Assembly: GCF_014648895.1 (NCBI RefSeq)
Contig: NZ_BMRZ01000022.1
Coordinates: 52,993-116,992, forward strand
From: Streptomyces tanashiensis
GTDB lineage: Bacteria > Actinomycetota > Actinomycetes > Streptomycetales > Streptomycetaceae
Direction of reading: 5' to 3'
DNA: 64,000 nucleotides
How positions within the stretch are numbered: position 1 is the first letter of the stretch; each line of letters opens with the position of its first letter. Shown here one piece after another: positions 57,201 through 64,000 of this stretch. The translations under genes and the position numbers were made by a program. The notes beneath the pieces are model-generated. The model worked only from the letters and a program-made list of their open reading frames with translations, had not been told where the DNA came from and ran no database searches.

Positions 57201-59156
57201 CTACTCCTTGTGCGCGTCGCCGGGACGCAGCGATTCGTGGGGGGCGGGCTGGGATTCGGCGAGGCCGATACCGCGCTGGAACGCGGCCATCAGACCCGGG
57301 TCGTGCAGGGCGTGCTCCTCCGTCTTGCGGGTCACGGGCTCGTCCCGCAGCTGCGGGACGAGGTGCTCCTGTGCGCGCCGCTTGGGGAGCAGGGGCCGGC
57401 CGTCGGCCTCGGCACGGGGGGCCGGGGGGAGCGGCGAGAGCAGGTGGTCCGGCGGGCCGATGTGGTCGGCGCCGGCCGACTGGGCCGGTATCGCGGGGGC
57501 GGGACCGGGGTTCCCGTAGCCGCTCGGCTGCGCGCTCGTACGGGGGTACGGGTGCGGAGCGGGCGTGTGCGTCTCCTCGTGACGGGCGGCGGCCCGCTCC
57601 GGGGAGGGCGAGACGGACGGCGGTACGGGTGCGGTGACGGCCGGCGCGTGCGCGTGCGGGTGGCCGGGGACGTGGCCCGGGGCGTGGGCCGCGACCGGAG
57701 CGGGGACCTGGCCGGGCACGGGGGCCGGGGCATGGCTCGGCGTCCGTACCGGGGCCGGAGCGGGGACCGCGGGCTGGGGCTGCGGCTGTGCCTGCGTCTG
57801 AGGCTGAGGCTGCGCCAGGGGCTGCGGCTGCATCTGCACCTGACCGGGCGGGATCGCCGAGGAACCGGCGGTCGCGGCGGCCTGGCGCTCGTGCTGGGCG
57901 AGGCCCTCGGGGTCGGAGCCGAGAAGGCCCTGCGGGAGCACCAGGACCGCCTGGACGCCGCCGTAGATGTTGGACTGGAGGCGTACGGCGATGCCGTGCC
58001 GGCGGGCGAGCGCCGAGACGACGAAGAGTCCGATGCGACCGTCCTGGAGCAGATGCGCGACGTTCACCTGGTCGGGGTCGGCGAGCAGGGCGTTCATCTT
58101 GTTCTGCTCGGTGACGGGCATGCCCAGGCCCCGGTCCTCGACCTCGATCGCGAGGCCCGCCGTGACGTACTGGGCGCGCAGCAGCACCGTGGTGTGCGGC
58201 GCGGAGAACAGCGTCGCGTTCTCGACGAGTTCGGCGAGGAGGTGGATGACGTCGGCCACGGCATGGCCCCGGAGCGTACCGTCGATCGGGGGTACGAGCT
58301 TCACACGCGGGTACTGCTCGACCTCGGCGATGGAGGAGCGCAGGACCTCGGTCATGGTGACCGGGTTCGACCACTGGCGGCGCGAGATGGCGCCGCCGAG
58401 CACGGCGAGGTTCTCGGCGTGGCGGCGGATGCGGGTGGCCAGGTGGTCGACGTGGAACAGTCCCTTGAGCAGCTCCGGGTCCTCGACCTCGTTCTCCAGC
58501 TCGTCGAGGAGCTGGATCTCGCGGTGGACCAGGGACTGCAGGCGCCGGGCGAGGTTGACGAAGACCTCGACCTTCTGTTCGTTTCCGACGCTGCTGGAGA
58601 GTCGGGAGGCCTGCACGACGGCCGCCACGGCGGCCTCGTGAGAGCGTGTCAACTCCTGCGAGAGCAGATCGAATTCGTCACCTGCGACGGGAGTGGCTGG
58701 CTGCGCGGGCCGGGGCGGGACGCCTTCGCCCTTGCGCAACTGTTCGACGACCGTCCGGAGTTCGCTCTGGCCGTTGGCGCTGGCGCGGCGCAGGGAGTTG
58801 CAGCGGTCGAGGACGGCCTTGGCGGCCCGGTCCGCGCCGAGCGCGGCGGCCGTCACGGAGGCGACGGTGAGGGCGGCGGCGCCGGTGAGGGCCGCCCAGA
58901 GGCCGGGGGTGGGGCTGGCTCCCGTGGAGCGGATGGTGAAGAGGACGGCGGCCGCCCCGCCGAGGGCCACCGCGACGGCGGGGAGCACCGAGGTGCGGAG
59001 GAGTTGGGGGCGTAGGCGGACTTCCGCGGGAAGCGGCGCGGAGGACTGCGCCGGGGGGCTGCTGTGGGTACCGGTGGCGGAGCGGGCGCCTGGCCGGCCG
59101 TGCCGCCCGCCCTCGCGTCGATCGGACCGCGAGGCGGGTGCGCGAAGTTGAGACAT
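57201..59156 (-). CDS. cvnA: Conservon sensor histidine kinase-like CvnA
   Basis: A 651-residue protein: two TM segments (about 50-105), a linker and a nitrate-sensor-like kinase region (about 150-400). Its DHLATRIRRHAENLAVLGG is the H-box-like part and its VIHLLAELVENATLFSAPHT the N-box. The ATP lid is DRGLGMPVTEQNKMNALLAD. A long Pro/Gln/Ala-rich disordered tail (410-640) follows. It is the membrane sensor of the conservon. ATG 59156 starts the operon. Confidence 0.92.
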   Translation of the reverse strand: MSQLRAPASRSDRREGGRHGRPGARSATGTHSSPPAQSSAPLPAEVRLRPQLLRTSVLPAVAVALGGAAAVLFTIRSTGASPTPGLWAALTGAAALTVASVTAAALGADRAAKAVLDRCNSLRRASANGQSELRTVVEQLRKGEGVPPRPAQPATPVAGDEFDLLSQELTRSHEAAVAAVVQASRLSSSVGNEQKVEVFVNLARRLQSLVHREIQLLDELENEVEDPELLKGLFHVDHLATRIRRHAENLAVLGGAISRRQWSNPVTMTEVLRSSIAEVEQYPRVKLVPPIDGTLRGHAVADVIHLLAELVENATLFSAPHTTVLLRAQYVTAGLAIEVEDRGLGMPVTEQNKMNALLADPDQVNVAHLLQDGRIGLFVVSALARRHGIAVRLQSNIYGGVQAVLVLPQGLLGSDPEGLAQHERQAAATAGSSAIPPGQVQMQPQPLAQPQPQTQAQPQPQPAVPAPAPVRTPSHAPAPVPGQVPAPVAAHAPGHVPGHPHAHAPAVTAPVPPSVSPSPERAAARHEETHTPAPHPYPRTSAQPSGYGNPGPAPAIPAQSAGADHIGPPDHLLSPLPPAPRAEADGRPLLPKRRAQEHLVPQLRDEPVTRKTEEHALHDPGLMAAFQRGIGLAESQPAPHESLRPGDAHKE

Positions 59157-59863
59157 GAGTGTCCTTGGTACGTGCCCAGGAATCGGCGTACTGCGGGGGT
59201 GTGCTGCAGGGGGTCTACGGGGGAGGTGTTCTACAGACGTTCGATGAGCCTACCGGTGATCATCAACCACACACTGTAGTCGTCAACCGTTCATGTGCGG
59301 TGCGCAGTTGACAAACTTACCCGTAGAGCGGGCCGCTCTGGTATCGCCCCCCGCACGACCGGCCGAGAATGATCGGCCGAAAGTCGATGGCACACCCCGG
59401 AGAGGTCCCGCGGGGCGGGAACGGAAGAGGGCGGAGACCTCCTCACGCCTCCACCCCCTGCGGAAATCGCTCCCGACCGGAATCCCCGTCGGAGGTGCGG
59501 ACCGTCCGGCCCCCCGGGGGTACGCGCGGTCCCCGGCGCACCCGGGCCGCGTCCGCGCCGGGCCCACCGGGCGTCGCACCGGCCCGCACGTCCGGAGCGG
59601 CTCCGACCGCCGATTCCGCGCACCCACGGCCTCACCCACAACCGGCCGGTGACGGACGGTGAGCCGTCCGGCGGTCGCGGCGGGTTCACCGGCACTTCAT
59701 CTCAGGTCGAGAACAAGTCGGTTCAGAGCATCGCGCCCCACGCAGGGGCGAGGCCCAGCGCAACGCCCGTTCCCCTCGCGCCCCTTGACCTCCACCCCGC
59801 ACGGGTCCATGCTGCCGTTCATCTCGACATGAGAAGAAATCGACGACCGACCGAAGGACAGGC
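59157..59863. other. Intergenic region between cvnA and the ROK gene
   Basis: It holds the divergent promoters of cvnA (minus) and the ROK gene (plus). AT-richer sequence near 59240-59320, with several TTGAC-like boxes, is the likely promoter zone. The rest is GC-rich sequence whose open frames lack protein-like character. Confidence 0.5.
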
Positions 59864-61075
59864 ATGCCCGAGGGCGACGACAGCCGGGAACGACCGAGGC
59901 GGCCGACGGCGACCAACCGCACCGCGGCCCGGGTCAACACCGCGGCGCTGCTGGACCGGCTCCGCACGGCGGGCCCGCAGTCGCTCTCCGAGCTCACGCA
60001 GCACACCGGTCTCAGCACCGCGACGGTCAACCGGCTCGTGGACCGGCTGATCGACGACGGGCTCGTGCTCGAGGCGGGCCGGACGGTGCCGACCGGCGGC
60101 CGTCCGGCCCGCCTGGTGAAGTTCCACGCCCAGGCCCGGTCGGTGCTCGCCCTCGACATCGGCGCCCACAAGATCGCCGGAGCCGTCGCGGACCTCGAGG
60201 CGCGCGTCGTCCGGCGCCGCAGGCGCGCGATCCTCCCCGGCGAGGACGGGCGTCCCGCCCTGTCCTTCTTCGAGGCGCTCGCCGACCTCGCGGCCACGCT
60301 CGTCAAGGACGCGGCGAGCGGGCCGTCGCCGGTGCGGGCGGTGGCCGTGAGCGTTCCGGGTGTCGTCAGGCGGGACAGCGGGCGGGTCGAGTTCGCACCC
60401 TCGCTGCGGTGGCACGACCTGCCGCTCGGCGCGCTCCTCGAGGAACGCCTCGGTCTGCCCGTGCGCGTGGCCAACGACGTGAACCTGCTCGCCCTGGCCG
60501 AACTCCGCCACGGCGCGGCACGCGGCAGGCACGACGTCCTGACCGTCGCTCTGGGCACCGGGGTCGGCGCGTCGCTCGTCCTCGACGGCCGGCTCTACGG
60601 AGGTGGCGCCGGCGCGGCCGGGGAGATCGGCTACACGCTCCTCGGCCGGCAGTCCCTGTCCACCCCGTGGCCGGGGTTCGGCGACCTCGAGTCGCGCGTG
60701 GGCACGGCCGGGATCCTCGCACGGATGCGCGCAAGGAAGGGCGCCCTGCCGCCCGGTTTCGGCTCCGAGGACTTCCTCCGGCTCGCCCGCGCCGGTGACG
60801 CGGCGGCCGAGGCCGTGCTCGCGGAGGTCGTCGACGACCTGTCCCTGACCATCGGCAACGCGGCCACGCTGCTCAACCCGGAACTGGTGGTCCTCGGCGG
60901 CGGCTTCGGCCGGGCCGCGGCCGACCTGCTCGTGCCGGCCGTTCGGCGGCGCCTGCAGGGCCGCATCCCCCTGCCGCCCGCCCTCACCGGGGCCGAGCTC
61001 GACGACGCCCAGCTCATCGGCGCCGCGGAACTGGCGATCGACCTCGCCGCCGCGGACCCCACCGCAGCCACCTGA
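59864..61075 (+). CDS. ROK-family transcriptional regulator
   Basis: A 403-residue ROK regulator. N-terminal winged helix: LSELTQHTGLSTATVNRLVD, then RLIDDGLVLEAG. The sugar-kinase-like part follows: ALDIGAHKIAGAVADLEARV, NDVNLLALAELRHGAARG and LGTGVGASLVLDGRLYGGGA. The zinc site common in ROK proteins (C-x-C-G-x2-G-C-x-E) is not seen; the region reads GEIGYTLLGRQSLSTPWPGF instead. It probably senses an amino sugar and regulates the SIS gene, 14 bp downstream. ATG 59864, AAGGAC upstream. Confidence 0.85.
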   Translation: MPEGDDSRERPRRPTATNRTAARVNTAALLDRLRTAGPQSLSELTQHTGLSTATVNRLVDRLIDDGLVLEAGRTVPTGGRPARLVKFHAQARSVLALDIGAHKIAGAVADLEARVVRRRRRAILPGEDGRPALSFFEALADLAATLVKDAASGPSPVRAVAVSVPGVVRRDSGRVEFAPSLRWHDLPLGALLEERLGLPVRVANDVNLLALAELRHGAARGRHDVLTVALGTGVGASLVLDGRLYGGGAGAAGEIGYTLLGRQSLSTPWPGFGDLESRVGTAGILARMRARKGALPPGFGSEDFLRLARAGDAAAEAVLAEVVDDLSLTIGNAATLLNPELVVLGGGFGRAAADLLVPAVRRRLQGRIPLPPALTGAELDDAQLIGAAELAIDLAAADPTAAT

Positions 61076-61089
61076 ACAGGAGTGGACCC

Positions 61090-62160
61090 ATGCCCGGACT
61101 CGTACAGCCTCCGCCGACGGCGGGCCGTGCCATGGCCGCCGAAGTCGCCGAGCAGCCGCACCGGTGGGAGCGGCTGCTCGACCGCTCCGGGGCCCGGGAC
61201 TCCGACCTGGCCCGCGCCGTCTCGCTCGTCCAGGCCTACCGGCCCCGGTTCGTCCTCCTCGTCGCGAGGGGCACCTCCGACCACGCGGCGCTGTACGCGA
61301 AGTACCTCTTCGAGATCCTGTGCGGGCTTCCCTGCGGACTGGTCTCGCCGTCCACGATGACCACCTACGACGCCACGCCGGCGGCGAGCGGGGTGCTCAT
61401 GGTGGGGGTCAGCCAGTCCGGCGGGTCGCCCGACCTCGTGCGGTCGCTGGAGGTGGGCCGGGCCCGGGGCGCACTGACCCTGGCCGTCACCAACCGCGCC
61501 GACTCCCCTCTCGCCCGCGCCGCCGAGTGCCACGTCGACGTGCTGGCCGGGCCCGAACGGGCGGTGGCGGCCACGAAGTCCTACACCGCCCAGCTCCTCG
61601 CGCTGTATCTGCTGGTGGACCGGCTGCGCGGCGGAACGGGCGCGGCCGCCGCGCGTCTTCCGGAGGCCGGCGCACGGGTGCTCGACCAGGAGGCGCACAT
61701 CGCCCGGCTCGCCCAGCGGTACCGCTTCGCGTCGCGACTGGTCTGCACGGGGCGGGGCTACTCGTACCCGACCGCGCGGGAGGCCGCGCTCAAGCTGATG
61801 GAGACCTCGTACGTCGCGGCGCAGGCGTTCTCCGGGGCGGACCTCCTGCACGGTCCGCTGGCCATGATCGATCCGCAGGTCCCGGTCATGGCCGTCGTCG
61901 CCGAAGGCCGGGGCGGCGACGCCATGCTCCCGGTCCTCGACCGGCTGACGGCCACGGGCGCGGACATCCTCACCGTCGGCCGCGCGTCGGCCGCCGATCG
62001 CGCGGACGCGACGGTCGTGCTGCCGGAGGACGTCCCCGAGGAGCTGTCACCGCTGCTGGAGATCCTGCCGTTCCAGACCCTGGCCCGGCACCTGGCGATC
62101 GCGAGGGGCGCGGATCCCGACCGCCCCCGGGGCCTGGACAAGGTCACGGAGACGCTGTGA
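61090..62160 (+). CDS. SIS-domain amino-sugar enzyme
   Basis: A 356-residue protein with two SIS domains. The first (about 40-175) has LLVARGTSDHAALYAKYLFE and GVSQSGGSPDLVRSLEVGRA. The second (about 205-345) has LVCTGRGYSYPTAREAALKL and LLHGPLAMIDPQVPVMAVVA. This is the isomerase half of GlmS without the glutaminase, as in NagB-II/GlmD-type glucosamine-6-phosphate deaminases and FrlB-type enzymes. With the ROK gene it forms an amino-sugar catabolic unit. Confidence 0.85.
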   Translation: MPGLVQPPPTAGRAMAAEVAEQPHRWERLLDRSGARDSDLARAVSLVQAYRPRFVLLVARGTSDHAALYAKYLFEILCGLPCGLVSPSTMTTYDATPAASGVLMVGVSQSGGSPDLVRSLEVGRARGALTLAVTNRADSPLARAAECHVDVLAGPERAVAATKSYTAQLLALYLLVDRLRGGTGAAAARLPEAGARVLDQEAHIARLAQRYRFASRLVCTGRGYSYPTAREAALKLMETSYVAAQAFSGADLLHGPLAMIDPQVPVMAVVAEGRGGDAMLPVLDRLTATGADILTVGRASAADRADATVVLPEDVPEELSPLLEILPFQTLARHLAIARGADPDRPRGLDKVTETL

Positions 62161-62504
62161 CCTGCGGAACGGGACCAGGCTCACCCCTCGGCGGGCGTCA
62201 TGTGGATGTCGGTCAATACGAAGCTCTATCGGAGTCGAGCGATCGCCCCATGGAGGCAAAGCGCATACCCATGGGCACCCAATTACCCTATATGCGTGTG
62301 TGATTGACAGGCCATCACCTCACTGATCAGGATCCGTGCGCCGTAGTCGTGAGCCCGGACTCACGTGTGTGCGGGCCTACGGCCGCGGCACTGCTCCAAG
62401 CACGTCGGAAAAATCCGGCGGGCTCATTCGGCGTGCCGTTTTCCCGTGTGCGGAGCACCATCCGCGTGCCCGGGATCCGGTCCGCCGCACGGAAAGGCAT
62501 CGAG
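62161..62504. other. Upstream region of the secreted-protein gene
   Basis: It contains no gene that I can support. TTGACA at 62304-62309 with TCAGGA 17 bases later could be a promoter for the downstream secreted protein; the -10 is poor. Confidence 0.35.
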
Positions 62505-64000
62505 GTGCGAAGCTCCTACAGGAGGTATGTCTCCTGTCTGGTGGTGTCGGCGGTGGCGGGAACGCTACTGCCGCAGGTCGCGTATGCGGCGCCGCCCCCC
62601 GGGCCGCCCGGTCAGGACGATGGCAAGGGTGTCTTCGAAACGGCTCTGGGCTGGTTCTCGGACGATGAAGAACAGGACGTAAGGCCGGCGCCGGACGGAC
62701 GGCCGGAGATACCCAGCCGGGAGAAGCTGCCGAAGGGCAAGGCCGCCCCGAAGGCGAAGCGGGTCGCCGAGCTGACGGGGAAGCGGACGGCGAACGCGCG
62801 GTACTGGCAGCTGTCCGACGGACGCGTGCAGGCCGAGGTGTCGGCGGTTCCGACCGGCTACCGGGCGGGGAAGTCGTGGAAGGACGTCGATCCGACGGTC
62901 GTCCCGTCCGACGCCGAGGGTTTCGCCTTCGCCAACACGACCAATGCCGCGCGCAGCTGGTTCGGATCGGACGCCGGCAGGCTGCTCCGCTTCGAGGCCG
63001 GAGCCGGACATGCGGTGACCCTGGGTCTGAAGGGCGCGGGGAAGCTCGCGCCGGTGGCCAAGGGCGACACGGTGACGTACGAGGACGCGGTGTCCGGTGC
63101 GGATCTGTCGTACGTGGTCGGTCCGGGCCGGGTGAAGGAGAACATCGTCCTGGACGCGAAGCCGTCCGGTCCGGTGTCTTTCACGTTCACCCTGGACGCG
63201 GGCGGGTTGACGCCGAAGCAGAACAAGGACGGCTCGGTCTCCTTCTTCGGGGAGGGCGCGGATCCGGTCCTCGTCATCCCCGCCGCGTTCATGACGGACG
63301 CGAAGAAGGACGTCAAGGCGCCGTACGGTTCCGCGTACAGCGGGAACGTCACCCAGAAGCTGACGAAGGCCGGTCACGGCTGGAACCTCACGGTCACTCC
63401 CGACGCGAAGTGGCTGGCCGCCTCGGAGCGGCAGTACCCGGTCACCATCGACCCGACGATCTCGATCGCCCCGACGCCGACCACGGCGCAGGACGTGATG
63501 ATCTCCTCGGACGGTCCGACGACCAACTACGACGACAACTGGCGTCTGTCGGTCGGCAACACCTCCACGGGCGCCTCGCGTGCGCTGATCCGGTTCCCGG
63601 TCGGCAGCATCCCGGCGGGCACCAGGCTGGACTCGGCCGATCTGAGGCTGTACTTCGACCAGACCCACACCACGGGTGACACCGAGGTCCAGCTGGAGGC
63701 GCACCGCGCCACCCAGGCGTGGACCGAGTCCGGGGCGACCTGGAACAACGCGAACGCGATCACGGGTGAGCTGTCGGGCACCTCGGTCCTCGTGGACAAC
63801 GGTGAGGCCGGCCGCACGGCGGCGGTGGGTTCCTGGCCGGCGTCGGGCAACACGGCGTACACGCAGTACGCGGTGAACCAGACGTACATGTACAACAAGG
63901 ATTCGGTGGCGGGTGACTCGTACACCTGGCAGCCGAGCCTCCCCGAGGACGGCACCTACCAGGTCGAGACGCACAACGTCCCAGCCTCGGACCGTGCGAC
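62505..64000 (+). CDS. Large secreted DNRLRE-type protein (3' end outside window)
   Basis: GTG 62505, GGAAAGG upstream, opens a frame that runs to the window end (498 codons). Residues 1-30 are a signal peptide with a YAAPPPG cleavage site. A repeated beta-rich region follows (RYWQLSDGRVQAEVSAVPTG, YEDAVSGADLSYVVGPGRVK). From about residue 325 a DNRLRE-like domain begins (TTAQDVMISSDGPTTNYDDN, then RALIRFPVGSIPAGTRLDSA). In Streptomyces such beginnings usually precede long RHS/YD-repeat or polymorphic-toxin-like proteins. The toxin end, if any, is not visible. Confidence 0.8.
   Translation, partial: MRSSYRRYVSCLVVSAVAGTLLPQVAYAAPPPGPPGQDDGKGVFETALGWFSDDEEQDVRPAPDGRPEIPSREKLPKGKAAPKAKRVAELTGKRTANARYWQLSDGRVQAEVSAVPTGYRAGKSWKDVDPTVVPSDAEGFAFANTTNAARSWFGSDAGRLLRFEAGAGHAVTLGLKGAGKLAPVAKGDTVTYEDAVSGADLSYVVGPGRVKENIVLDAKPSGPVSFTFTLDAGGLTPKQNKDGSVSFFGEGADPVLVIPAAFMTDAKKDVKAPYGSAYSGNVTQKLTKAGHGWNLTVTPDAKWLAASERQYPVTIDPTISIAPTPTTAQDVMISSDGPTTNYDDNWRLSVGNTSTGASRALIRFPVGSIPAGTRLDSADLRLYFDQTHTTGDTEVQLEAHRATQAWTESGATWNNANAITGELSGTSVLVDNGEAGRTAAVGSWPASGNTAYTQYAVNQTYMYNKDSVAGDSYTWQPSLPEDGTYQVETHNVPASDRA

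Overview
The window is chromosomal DNA of a Streptomyces-type actinomycete. GC content and third-position GC are high, there is a conservon signalling operon, and GTG and TTG starts are common. From position 1 to about 53.3 kb it appears to be one large integrative and conjugative element (ICE). The ICE is inserted at a tRNA-Pro(GGG) gene (53273-53345, minus strand) that lies just beyond a tyrosine integrase and an excisionase-like gene. No second copy of the tRNA end was seen, so the left boundary probably lies outside the window. From 53.3 kb to 64 kb the genes look like host chromosome.

ICE left arm (1-10.4 kb, minus strand). This is a long run of tightly spaced or overlapping genes: a secreted protein cut by the window edge, a DUF317 protein, an ATP-grasp ligase, an MFS exporter, two winged-helix regulators, several orphan proteins, a RelE-like toxin next to a DUF4913 protein, and a DNA methyltransferase with a DPPY motif.

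ICE transfer arm (10.5-33.7 kb, mostly plus strand). It starts at a divergent promoter region holding a 122-bp imperfect palindrome. It encodes a T4SS-like machine: a lytic transglycosylase/NlpC-P60 wall hydrolase, a two-TM pilin-like protein, a VirB8-like protein, a VirB6-like channel protein, an SCO6880-type PrgI/VirB4-N protein, a VirB4-type ATPase and a VirD4-type coupling protein. Between and after these are many orphan ICE proteins, a CadD-type transporter, a C5-cytosine methyltransferase, a protein with two DnaB-N domains, a flavin/F420 split-barrel oxidoreductase and a NucS-like nuclease. No relaxase was recognised.

Metal island (34-47.2 kb). Genes for arsenic resistance (trxB/arsT, two arsC, two arsR, an aquaporin where ArsB would normally be, arsO-like monooxygenases, arsN-like acetyltransferase, arsI lyase, MFS exporter) are mixed with mercury-type genes (two merR, merB with a thioredoxin-like front domain, a MerT-like protein). 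No merA, arsB or acr3 was seen. Two ars genes carry frameshifts. Several MerR/ArsR operators are visible.

Integrase-proximal cargo (47.2-51.1 kb). A protein with an HEPN-like motif and zinc-ribbon cysteines, a decayed MFS fragment, a membrane coiled-coil protein and a divergent FRG-domain protein form a plausible but unproven defence islet. A palindromic element recurs ahead of the secreted SH3-like gene (6.9 kb), a transfer-arm gene (21.3 kb) and the xis/int pair (51.4 kb), which suggests common control across the ICE.

Chromosomal flank (53.9-64 kb). It holds an acyl-CoA dehydrogenase, a conservon (cvnA-D plus a GAF protein), a ROK regulator with a SIS-domain amino-sugar enzyme, and the start of a large secreted DNRLRE-type protein. 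Functions are inferred by reading motifs; no database search was possible.
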